Origin: Bremia lactucae
Taxonomy: Eukaryota > Oomycota > Peronosporomycetes > Peronosporales > Peronosporaceae
Assembly (NCBI RefSeq): GCF_004359215.1
Contig: NC_090613.1
Coordinates: 716,444-749,984, forward strand
Direction of reading: 5' to 3'
DNA: 33,541 bases
Part shown: in pieces, positions 1 through 8,623 of the stretch
Layout: each line of letters starts with the position of its first letter
How positions within the stretch are numbered: the stretch's first letter is position 1
The notes under the pieces: model-generated
What the model was told of the DNA's origin: nothing
The model's database searches: none
The model's input: the letters and a program-made list of their open reading frames with translations, nothing else
Made by a program: the position numbers and the translations under genes

Positions 1-196
1 CAATTGCATGTTTAGTATTAGATTATAATTAAGTTAGCATTAGCAGATATAAAGAAGCGAAACTTAAATATATTAATACAGTTTTCATTAAAGCCTCTGT
101 AAGTTAGTTGTCTTAAAAAGAAGTCTTCCTCTTCACGTACTAGTGTACGTGAAGTAACGTAAGGCACCACTCGCAACTGAAGCAGTGCGAAGTGGA
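1..196 (-). mobile_element. Truncated LTR, family A
   Basis: The sequence matches the inner part of the two complete 454-bp LTRs at 2148-2601 and 2756-3209, including the shared block around 9-45 (tgtttagtattagattataa) and the ACGTAAGGCACC block near 158. Homology stops at about 196, roughly 45 bases short of the LTR terminus, where it abuts gypsy protease-RT linker sequence. Its other end lies outside the window. Orientation is taken from the TATATAAAG box in the complete copies and is tentative. Confidence 0.75.
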
Positions 197-1100
197 ACTG
201 GTGCGATTATTTCGTGGTTATTCCTTCCTTTAATTCGGCAAGGAACAGATCCCACGACATCTTTGGGAGATTTACTATCTCCTCGGCAGATTCAGACTTG
301 CCGGAGCACCTCAATTGAGGATGCCTCCGCAATTTCGTCTTTGACAGCCTCGAACACCTCGTTTGAAGCCCCGTCCTTTTGATTAAGAACAGTTGCAAAG
401 GTCACTCGTTTAGACGTGCCTATGATCGTTTTAAAATGTCGGGTACTCGTTCTTCGAGTCAACAAGACCTTCGACAGGGAAGCGGGTGTCGTTGCTTTCC
501 TGGCTAACGCACCCCTTCCAACCGCACCAGGCTCTAGACATTGTGCCGGTTTATGCGACGCTTCACTTCCTGTCAGCTCGCCGTCTACTGCCACAGGCTT
601 TTGGATCTGTGCAAGACTATGGGACACATGACTACTTGTCATTGCCCTTTTTACTACTCCAGTCTCCAAGAGCTGGGTAGGAATTGGTGACGTTTAACAT
701 CCCGTCAACGCACTCTCAACTGTGTTCGACACGACATCAGTTGCATGCGCGTCTCGCAGGAGCACATCCAATCCGGTGTCCTGCGTAGAGTTCGCAACTG
801 TGCGTTAACGCCAGTCTATCCATGGTTGGTGTTTTGCCAACCATGGTATTCCTAGGATGAGATCATACGGACTCGCTATATCTAGCACTGTGAACTTCTC
901 ATTCAAAGAAGTATCTAAAGCTAAAGGTGAGTCTTACCTGAACTCCTCAGACTTAACGAGCGCATTGTTCGCTAAACGAACGGTCGCCTCTTCTCGCTTG
1001 CAAATATGGCAAAGCGACCCAGACATCGCCGGTCCTTTCTTGGAGCCGCGAGTTTCACAAAATGTGTTATGCACCTGAATCACCTAGGAGGGTCATCACC
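196..1100 (-). pseudogene. Ty3/gypsy protease and protease-RT linker remnant
   Basis: This is a degenerate part of a gypsy pol polyprotein read on the minus strand. The retropepsin active site is visible as Asp-Ser-Gly-Ala (DSG codons at 1073-1081) followed by an in-frame stop. A second retropepsin hallmark, a run reading DLILGIPWLAKHQPW, lies near 800-860, so protease spans roughly 780-1090. From about 640 down to 196 the sequence matches the linker that precedes RT in the copy at 14750-15210 (about 80 percent by eye). Several frameshifts and stops break it. RT, RNase H and integrase are absent: the element jumps from the linker straight into a truncated LTR. It continues the gag remnant upstream on the same strand, so both belong to one decayed minus-strand element. 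Confidence 0.75.
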
Positions 1101-1245
1101 TGGTCATAGCCTCTTACTTGAGCGCTATAGACCAGCCGGGTTAAGGTCCGAAATTTCGAGACCTCAGGAATATGCTACCCATTTGTTTGCCAACTCTGAA
1201 CTTAGGGTAGCTTTCGAGTTACGTCAGTAGGGCATCCCGCCCCTA

Positions 1246-2641
1246 CTACGTTCCTGCATTTTCCGACCCCTCAGTGGTAAATACAGAACTTATGCGTCTC
1301 GCACGCTGGTTTTTACCATCGCCCTTTGGAAAGGGAGTCCTCTTGCTTGGCATTTTTGCCCCAGCAGGGACCTTGGCATAGCAGCGAGCCATCACATGGT
1401 CGAGCTTGCCGCATTTATAGCAGATAAAGTATGCATTGCCCAACTCCATGGGAGTGGCATCTGACCTCTCAGCCGACGGTTTCTACCAAGCTGTCGCCAA
1501 GGTACTGTTGTAGGACTCCTCCTCAACTTAGGCAATTTGGATTGCCTCTTCCATCGTCAACGGCACCTTTCTGAAAAGCCTGTCGCGATGGGCCATGCCG
1601 TAGTCTGTTCACAAACGTGGGTACCTCAATGTACTCCGAAATCGGACCTACGGTAATAGACGCCGACAGCGAGCGCATCTCTTGCACATACTCTTGCAGA
1701 GATGGCGCGAATCTTTGTCTTAAAGATCGCCCATGTAGAGAACGTCTTTCTGTCCGCCATAAGCGCCAAGCATGCCCACCTTGAGGCCTTACCGCGCAGG
1801 TGGACATGGCGTACGACACCATCCCGCTGTCGTCCTTGATGAGCTGCGCGACACCGCATTGCTCCACGGCTAAAAGCCAGTGAACAATCATGTGCGCCGC
1901 AGTTTCATCGAACTTAAACGGGTCCATCCGAATGGGCCTCGGCTGATGCGGACGGGCAGAGAGCATCACAGCAGTCCTGGTGAGAGCCTCGCTCCGAGCC
2001 TGCTCATGCCTCAGCTCATCCTGAGTCTGAGTGATGGACTCCGCTGCAGCATGGCTCTGTGTCTCGGAAGCGGCTCTGCGCTGTCCAAGCACGAAGGTCT
2101 CAAACTGCTTCAACTGAGAAACATGTTGCTCAGGAGGACTGCCCAGGTGTAACGGGGTGTATCGTTACATAAGATTAACACTTAAAGGTTGTTAATATAT
2201 ATATTATCTAAAAGGTGGATAATATTTGAAGGATATTACTTTATATAGTAATATTCAGAATTCTTATCCATCAATAGGTATAGGCCATTTATACCTATTT
2301 ATTCCGCAGACTAATCAGCTGTAGGAGTAATCAAAGAGAGAGTTACAAATGAGATAGAGATAAGAATTCATTTACATGTTTAGTATTAGATTATAATTAA
2401 GTAGCTATTACAAAGATATAATAAGAGACACCTAATTATATTTAATACAGTTTTCATTTTACCCTCTTAAGCTAATTACCTTAAGAGAAGTTTTCCTCTG
2501 CATGTACAGTGTACGTCAATTAACGTAGGGCACCGCTCGCAACTGAAGTAGTGCAAAGTGGACTTGTACTGAAACAGTACAAGTCATAGTGCCCCGTTAC
2601 ACCAGGAGCCTGGCCAAGGCTTGTTCAAATTCCTGCGCCAA
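1246..2641 (-). pseudogene. gag: Ty3/gypsy gag remnant, interrupted by a solo LTR
   Basis: The capsid/nucleocapsid gene of a Ty3/gypsy retrotransposon. Gag would coat element RNA in virus-like particles. A CCHC zinc knuckle (CYKCGKLDHVMARC, spacing CX2CX4HX4C) lies near 1400. The capsid part at 1523-2113 has a coiled-coil-like stretch (QTQDELRHEQARSEALTR) and the motif FDETAAHMIVHWLLAVEQCG, shared with the plus-strand gag at 11762. Two compensating frameshifts put about 75 codons (1626-1859) in another frame. At 2148-2601 a solo LTR splits the gene; the N-terminal part resumes at 2602 and homology ends near 2641. Not functional. The matching gag beside an LTR-B copy at 11315 suggests the cognate LTR is family B, not the family A LTR inserted here. 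Confidence 0.85.
2148..2601 (-). mobile_element. Solo LTR, family A, copy 1, with 5-bp target duplication
   Basis: A 454-bp element bounded by TGTAACGGGG and CCCCGTTACA. It is flanked by the direct repeat CCAGG at 2143-2147 and 2602-2606. The uninterrupted gag at 11870 shows a single CCAGG at this site, so the empty site is known. A hairpin (GACTTGTACTG, AAA loop, CAGTACAAGTC) lies near one end. No internal domain is present, so this is a solo LTR left by LTR-LTR recombination. The 10-bp inverted ends also leave a small TIR element as an alternative, but length, TG/CA ends and TATA box favour an LTR. Confidence 0.88.
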
Positions 2642-2755
2642 AGTGAAAAAAAAATCATTTTTCAGGAAATAGCTTTATAAATAAAAACCGTAAAATAGGA
2701 ATCAAAAATGTTGTTAAAATTATAAAATTAATGAATTCCGTCAAGGGACCGTGTT
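2642..2755. other. AT-rich spacer between the two solo LTRs
   Basis: After gag homology ends near 2641 there are about 110 bases of A/T-rich sequence with an A9 run and no recognisable coding. The second solo LTR was inserted in this stretch; its target duplication GTGTT is at 2751-2755. Confidence 0.5.
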
Positions 2756-3209
2756 TGTAACGGGGCACTACGAGTTGTACTGTTTCAGTACAAGTCCACT
2801 TCACACTGCTTCAGTTGTGAGTGGTGCCTTACGTTAGGTGACGTACACTGTACGTGCAGAGGAAGACTTCTCTTAAGACAAGTAGACTTAAGAGGGTAAA
2901 ATGAAAACTGTATTAAATATAGTTAAGTGTTCTCTTGTTCTATCTTTGTAAATGCTAACTTAACTATAACCTAATACTTAACATGTAAATGAATTCTTAT
3001 CTCTATCTTATTTGTAACTCTCTTTGATTACTCATACAGCTGATTAGTCTGCGGAATAAATAGATAAAATGGCCTATACCTATTTATGGATAAGAATTCT
3101 GAATATTACTATATAAAGTAATATCCTTCAAATATTATCTACCTTTTAGATAATATATATATTAACAACCTTTAAGTGTTAATTTCATGCAACGATACAC
3201 CCCGTTTCA
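2756..3209 (+). mobile_element. Solo LTR, family A, copy 2, with 5-bp target duplication
   Basis: Also exactly 454 bp, in opposite orientation to copy 1 and about 90 percent identical to it by eye. It begins TGTAACGGGG and ends CCCCGTTTCA, so the last bases have drifted. Direct repeats GTGTT flank it at 2751-2755 and 3210-3214. A TATA-like TATATAAAG near 3110 and AATAAA near 3056 fit a promoter and polyadenylation region, giving the orientation. Together with copy 1 it forms a natural inverted repeat with a 154-bp spacer. Confidence 0.88.
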
Positions 3210-3289
3210 GTGTTACATTAGGGCGACTTTAGGCCGTTAAAGAAGAAGCCTTTTACCGAGTGACGAAAGCCTAAGACAACATCGACTAT

Positions 3290-3915
3290 TAACGAATGAC
3301 GAAAGCGTCCCCAAGCTACACTGCAAGGCCAGATGCCATGATATCGCCAAGCCAGTTGGCGCCATGGCAGCAGTGTGCTCGCTGTCCGTGGCAAAGCGCA
3401 AGCGGTCGTCCCACCCAGTGCTAGCAATCTGACAAGAGCTCGCAGCACGGCCCGTGATCTCGCAGTTCGTGACTGCTGATCGAAATCTCAGATGTGAATT
3501 CTCTTGTCGATCGAGCCACCGGCAACAAAGTGGCCCGTGGCTTTCTTTCCGGACGGCTCGCTGCTTGTGCCGGTAATACGTAACATGAAGTGCGCGTGTG
3601 AAATCTCGCTTGCAGTTGGCAAAGGTGCAAGCACGTGGATATTCACTAAATGCGTGTCACGAGTGTCGCATAGAAGATATATTCGATTGGGCATAAGTTG
3701 CATATCGATGCGTGGCAGGTTAGTGGCATCGCTCAGGCCGCATGCTTGGAGATGATGAGGTTGATAAGATTGCATACCATGATAAGCTTTATCGTTCTGA
3801 GGCAGCGCTTCCACCTGTGCCAAAGCCTCTGGCCTTATCCGATGGCTCTTGGATTGGTTTAGCGTATCCTCATCGCAGTTGGAGTCGTCAACGCCAGCAT
3901 CCTACGTGTCATTTT
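3290..3915 (-). pseudogene. WD40-like gene remnant, copy 1 (linked to the CRN-like gene)
   Basis: This stretch lies upstream of the CRN-like gene and is read on the opposite strand. The longest open part, 3488-3823 (111 codons), ends in GGSIDKRIHI followed by TGA then Asp. In the related copy at 7610-7982 the same codon is TGG, giving RIHIWD, which is the typical end of a WD40 blade (small residue, D, hydrophobic, W, D). Downstream of the stop the old frame continues in pieces toward about 3290. An acidic stretch precedes the open part near 3870. It is present in three copies, twice attached to a CRN-like gene. The WD40 assignment rests on one blade terminus, so it is tentative; that it is broken is clear. 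Confidence 0.45.
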
Positions 3916-4130
3916 TCAACGAAATTATGCTAACATCATAGAACTCGCCTTTTTTCATGATACTCAAAATTTGATACTTATCATGTCATGCGAGCAACTT
4001 CACGCCTATCAAAATCAATAGTAGTAACGTCATGAAGATTTTATTCAAATGCGGTTATCTCTCCATTTGAATCATGTAGGGTTATTTCGCAAGTGTTCCT
4101 TAGACAGGCATTCTTAAACTTGCTGCGAAT
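3916..4130 (+). promoter_or_regulatory. 5' flank of CRN-like gene 1, conserved with gene 2
   Basis: The region between the WD40-like remnant and the ATG at 4131 is conserved with 10275-10500 in the inverted copy. Shared features are an AT-rich inverted motif (TGATACTCAAAATTTGATAC near 3958), the stretch GTAACGTCATGAAG near 4024 and the segment just before the ATG. The two copies differ by an indel about 50-100 bases upstream of the start codon. A TAG in frame ten codons upstream of the ATG supports 4131 as the true start. I could not place a specific oomycete initiator element. Confidence 0.4.
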
Positions 4131-5939
4131 ATGTCACGTGAAGTGTGGTTCCAACTGGTGGATAGACAAGGCAACACAGTTGGCACAGTCGACTTCGTTG
4201 ATTGCGCTGAAAATGCCAAGGTTGCTCGATTTCGGGACGCTGTGTTTGCAAAAGTCTCTCGTCTTTTTCCTGAGAATGTCACCGCTTTATCCCTCATCGT
4301 CTTCGCGAACCGGGCAGCTCATACCAATGGTCAGAATCTTCCTAAGTTGTCGTTATCTCTGAGAGAGCTTGGAATAGATGAAGACGACGCGATCATCATT
4401 CAAGTACCGGTGCAGCGTCGAGCGGAGATGGATGAGGAACCAGCACAAAAGAAGATTAAGCAATCGATTGTCATAACATACGAGCAAATGAACTCAATTG
4501 GGCACAACTTGGATATCAGGACGTGGCAGACTGGTGGCATAGATCTCGAGATTTGCAGCATTGAACCGGATTTTCCCAAGTGGTTCTTCGTTCGTAAGGA
4601 AACAATAGATATCATCAAAGTATTCGAGGAACAGATGAAAAAAGATAAGAAGATTGTGTTCAAGGGTACGCCTGGTGTTGGCAAGAGCATGCTTGTCGTG
4701 GTATTTGCGTTCTATATGGCCTTAATTCAGGGGAAACGAGTCCTTTTATTTCGACGTGAACGCGGCAAACAGTATTCCTTGTTGTATCTCGATGTACAGA
4801 AGAGGATTTTCTGGCGAGTGCACCACACAAAATATCAAGAGTTAAAGTTGTACGAAGAGTATCTTAACGACGCAGAATTGTGTCTGGACGGGTTCGAAGA
4901 AGACGAAATTAGGAGTTATGAGGGGTTGCTGGGATTGTTCCGGCTGCTGGCCACCTCGGCTCAGTATAAACTAAGATCTGGCGAAGGACATTTATATAGC
5001 GAGTGTCTTGTTCCGTTCTGGTCGCTTTCCGATATGAATGCGTTTGGCGAGCGTTTCGGGTGGCCGGAACAAGAAATCAAGGAAAGATACTTCTACTCCG
5101 GTGGAAATTTACGAGATTTCACGGCGACAAGAGAGAAGCTATATACCCATGTCAGGAAGTCAATAAACAAAGCTGTTCGCATGGTAGATTTTGACGTTGC
5201 AACACTTTTTAGCACGCAGTATTGGTTTAACTCGACACGTCAAATTGATCGCTTACGTATGACGGGAGTAAAAGCAAGTACTCAAAGCAACTTGTCGGTG
5301 AATTTGTTGAAGAAGTATCTCGACTACGACAATTGGATTTGTGTGATCACCTCTGAGTATGCTTTGAGGCAACTAGGCAAAATTGTGGAGACGTCCTATT
5401 ACGAGGAGCTATATTCCATAGGTTGCATGCTTGGAGATGATGGATTAATGGGCATTGCATTTGAGAATTACGTGCATACAATGGCGAGGGACGGAAAGAA
5501 AATTGAGTTGCAAGTGAGGGCGTACGACCGAGAGATCGTGAAACAGCATACTTATGTCGCGTTGGAGTTCGAAGCCAAATTGTTTCGCAGCGATGGAAAC
5601 ACTGTAACGGAATGTGACGCGGCTATGAAGCGATTGGCGAGTTCGACTGACGATTATTTGTATTCCTCTCGTCGTTGTTTGGAGACCATCGACTGTGTCG
5701 CCAGGCTGAGCATGGGTGGACAGTTTAACATGTTCGGATTGATTAAAATCACGATATTTGACAAGCAAACAATTGATTTAAATGCGGTTGACAGATATGC
5801 AAAGTTCTTTCCAAATGGCAGCAGTTACATTGCATTGGTGCCAAACAAGGAAACTTGTGATAAATTTCGACTTGCTCCAGATAATCCTGACACCAAGGTG
5901 CCGCTGAAGGTTGCGTATATCACAAATTGCCGCTTTTGA
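4131..5939 (+). CDS. CRN-like (Crinkler-family) protein with P-loop NTPase, copy 1
   Basis: An intact 602-residue ORF without introns. Residues 1 to about 93 form a header resembling the ubiquitin-like N-terminal domain of Crinkler effectors, ending in a hydrophobic strand (IIIQVP), though the classic LFLAK motif is not recognisable. A basic linker follows (QRRAEMDEEPAQKKIKQS, possible nuclear targeting). Walker A is GTPGVGKS at residues 179-186, and a Walker B-like strand is ELCLDG with Asp253. The C-terminal part (about 435-602) contains GIAFENYVH near 441-449 and EFEAK at 479-483, placed where RHS/CRN-type proteins carry a nuclease-like domain; that assignment is inference. No signal peptide or membrane segment is seen. 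In Phytophthora and relatives, CRN proteins act inside plant cells, often in the nucleus, and some trigger cell death. Only this copy is complete. It sits in one arm of an inverted duplication. Confidence 0.8.
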   Translation: MSREVWFQLVDRQGNTVGTVDFVDCAENAKVARFRDAVFAKVSRLFPENVTALSLIVFANRAAHTNGQNLPKLSLSLRELGIDEDDAIIIQVPVQRRAEMDEEPAQKKIKQSIVITYEQMNSIGHNLDIRTWQTGGIDLEICSIEPDFPKWFFVRKETIDIIKVFEEQMKKDKKIVFKGTPGVGKSMLVVVFAFYMALIQGKRVLLFRRERGKQYSLLYLDVQKRIFWRVHHTKYQELKLYEEYLNDAELCLDGFEEDEIRSYEGLLGLFRLLATSAQYKLRSGEGHLYSECLVPFWSLSDMNAFGERFGWPEQEIKERYFYSGGNLRDFTATREKLYTHVRKSINKAVRMVDFDVATLFSTQYWFNSTRQIDRLRMTGVKASTQSNLSVNLLKKYLDYDNWICVITSEYALRQLGKIVETSYYEELYSIGCMLGDDGLMGIAFENYVHTMARDGKKIELQVRAYDREIVKQHTYVALEFEAKLFRSDGNTVTECDAAMKRLASSTDDYLYSSRRCLETIDCVARLSMGGQFNMFGLIKITIFDKQTIDLNAVDRYAKFFPNGSSYIALVPNKETCDKFRLAPDNPDTKVPLKVAYITNCRF

Positions 5940-7609
5940 TGTCTTAATGAAGGCGATTATATTCTTTAAACAGAAAAGAAAAGATTTCCTTTATCCAACA
6001 ACGTAGAATATATGCTAGTAATGTCGCTCGTTATTACCGAATTTAACAGACACGCATGAAATAACCGGGGTGTGTCCAACTGAAAAGGGTACACGCAACG
6101 CTATACATTCATTCCCACGCCGCGTCAAGTCAGAACATGTTCATGCACAGTCGACGTTCTTCTGCCAAGACGATTTGTTATGTTGCGAGCGTCTACTCTC
6201 CATTGAAAAGCCCCATTAGGCCAAATGAAGGAATTACAAAGCGCTCCTCAAAGTTGCCTCGGGTCCTCGACCCCAGGACTAAAATTTGCCAATGTCTTAA
6301 TTGTGGCAATCTTGCCCATCGCGCACATGTAAATTTATCGCTGTCGCATCGTTTTTTGCCGAAGCCACAAAAACCTTATGCTAGTATGTAGCCATTCTTC
6401 GCCTTTTGCACCTGCGCTCCTGTTTCCACAATCATCCGCCGAGACAACATGGCCTCGTCATGACGAAATACAAGGCTCGACACAAGCTCGGACAAACAAA
6501 TACTTGTTAAAATCTCGAGGTTCACACCCCGACGTTGCTAGAGGAGCTCAATAGCAGCACGATCGCAGCCGCGCATGTCCCCTCGGCAGTCCATAGTCCA
6601 CGATCGAGCCACGTCAAAGCAGCAGCATCTCCAAAAATCGCGTCAAAGTACGCCAAGAAACTGGTGTTAGTGCCGCGCCTCGAAACAAGTAAAAAGCTCT
6701 GGATAGGGCGACGGCTATACAAAATTGCCGGTAGTGCAAATCGAATTTCCACGCCGCCATGCCTGACGAAACGTGCCGCAAAGACATTGATTTTTTTACG
6801 CCACACGCTAAGCCTGGGCAACTGCTAGCTTGCTGTCAAAATGTTGGGTGATATGCCTACGCCACGGTCTTTAGCGAGTTCCAGCTTACGTTCCAGGACG
6901 CCGACGCGGCATTTGCCAAGAATTTAGCCTCTCTTCGATACGACCCCATACTCGCTTTTATACCACCCCGCTAAAAGTATTCTGAAACGGAGTACGAGTT
7001 GCACATGGTTCTGGTTGACGAGCTTTAAGATGCCGAAGCAACTTTAGGGTCAATGATGCATGAACTTTCTTTTTTCCACTGCTTGAGTTGGTTTCATATG
7101 TGGCGCGTTTCGAGAAATTTGCACTTTTGCCGAAACGTTGCACCAAGCAACATCGAATGCCGAGATGTTGATTCCGACATGATGTGCCTTTCTGGTCGTC
7201 CTGACGACGTTACTGGCTTCGATTCAAGTCGTTTCGGCAGTCGATATACCCCATGGACACGGCCAAGAAGCGGGGTTGATGCTCCCTGACGAAGGCACGG
7301 ATGACGAGTTTATGGATCCGTCGCGACACCCGTGAAGTTTGAAATTTAAAAACATTCCTAGGGTCAGGTTTAATGTGATAATTGACCGGCATTAATAGAA
7401 TGAAAACCGATTAATATTGGAACCATTAAGTCAAAATTAATAAAACATAATAATTTTGTACTTTTTGGTTTGTAGGAAATTATTTTTATTATTCTTCTTA
7501 TAGGATAAAGTATTAAAGTAATGGGACCCAACTCAGTTACAATTCCTATTGAATTTAATATAAATGTTACTTTGTAGCGTGTGCCGGAAATATGTTGCTG
7601 GCTGATGAG
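5940..7609. other. Unassigned region 3' of CRN-like gene 1
   Basis: About 1.7 kb with no convincing gene. One short coding-like stretch at about 6850-6960 on + reads YAYATVFSEFQLTFQDADAA and continues open to a stop near 6973, acidic and not recognised. Weak ORFs at 6137-6391, 6535-6828 and 7053-7289 lack family features. From 7330 to about 7600 the sequence becomes very AT-rich. It may be decayed mobile-element sequence; nothing in it proves that. Confidence 0.4.
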
Positions 7610-7982
7610 CCCCAAGACAGTGACCATTACCGAGTGATGGGAGCGCCCCAAGTGACACTGCAAGGCCAGATTCCATGCACGAGATTGCCAAGCCAGTAGG
7701 CGCCGTGGCAGCAGTTAACTCGCCGTCCGCGGCAAAGCCCAAGCGGTCGTCCCACCCAATCTTTCAATTTGATATGAGCTCGCAGTAATGCCCGTGATCT
7801 CGCAGTTTGTGACTGGGCTGGTCTTCATCCCAGATGTGAATCCTCTAGTCGAGCGAGCCACCGGCAGCAAAGTGACCCGTGGGTTCTTCCTGCACGGCTC
7901 GCTGCTTGCTGCGGTGATACGTAACGTGAATTGCGCGTGTGGGATGTCGCGTCGCAGTAAGGTGCAAGCTCGTGGGTCTTCC
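7610..7982 (-). pseudogene. WD40-like gene remnant, copy 3, running into the assembly gap
   Basis: Clearly homologous to 3290-3610 and to the end of the inverted copy near 10860-11110, but more diverged. It keeps the tryptophan codon lost in the other two (RIHIWD near 7832), while the lysine codon two residues before that run is a stop (TAG). The following frame stays open better than in the other copies (GWDDRLGFAADGELTAATAP). The rest lies in the run of Ns. Its orientation matches copy 1, so a third CRN-like unit could start inside the gap, although the gap as drawn is too short to hold one. Confidence 0.5.
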
Positions 7983-8623
7983 NNNNNNNNNNNNNNNNNN
8001 NNNNNNNNNNNNNNNNNNNNNNNNNNNNNNNNNNNNNNNNNNNNNNNNNNNNNNNNNNNNNNNNNNNNNNNNNNNNNNNNNNNNNNNNNNNNNNNNNNNN
8101 NNNNNNNNNNNNNNNNNNNNNNNNNNNNNNNNNNNNNNNNNNNNNNNNNNNNNNNNNNNNNNNNNNNNNNNNNNNNNNNNNNNNNNNNNNNNNNNNNNNN
8201 NNNNNNNNNNNNNNNNNNNNNNNNNNNNNNNNNNNNNNNNNNNNNNNNNNNNNNNNNNNNNNNNNNNNNNNNNNNNNNNNNNNNNNNNNNNNNNNNNNNN
8301 NNNNNNNNNNNNNNNNNNNNNNNNNNNNNNNNNNNNNNNNNNNNNNNNNNNNNNNNNNNNNNNNNNNNNNNNNNNNNNNNNNNNNNNNNNNNNNNNNNNN
8401 NNNNNNNNNNNNNNNNNNNNNNNNNNNNNNNNNNNNNNNNNNNNNNNNNNNNNNNNNNNNNNNNNNNNNNNNNNNNNNNNNNNNNNNNNNNNNNNNNNNN
8501 NNNNNNNNNNNNNNNNNNNNNNNNNNNNNNNNNNNNNNNNNNNNNNNNNNNNNNNNNNNNNNNNNNNNNNNNNNNNNNNNNNNNNNNNNNNNNNNNNNNN
8601 NNNNNNNNNNNNNNNNNNNNNNN
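7983..8623. other. Assembly gap (641 Ns)
   Basis: An unresolved run of 641 Ns. On its left is WD40-like remnant copy 3; on its right is the truncated C-terminus of CRN-like gene 2. The true length is unknown. Long ORFs called across it are artefacts of the Ns. Confidence 0.99.

Noticed and set aside
292..669. Stand-alone 125-residue gene on the minus strand
   Set aside because: It is the gypsy protease-RT linker, shared with 14750-15210, with frameshifts at both ends.
2148..3209. A DNA transposon or MITE with terminal inverted repeats
   Set aside because: The 10-bp inverted ends could suggest it, but TG/CA ends, 454-bp length, TATA and AATAAA signals and similarity in plan to other LTRs fit solo LTRs better.
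3218..3448. Independent small protein gene before the WD40-like remnant
   Set aside because: It is the decayed continuation of the WD40-like frame, differing in reading frame from copy 3.
5003..5194. Small ORF inside CRN-like gene 1 (also seen at 9208-9399)
   Set aside because: An out-of-frame shadow present only because the two genes are near-identical.
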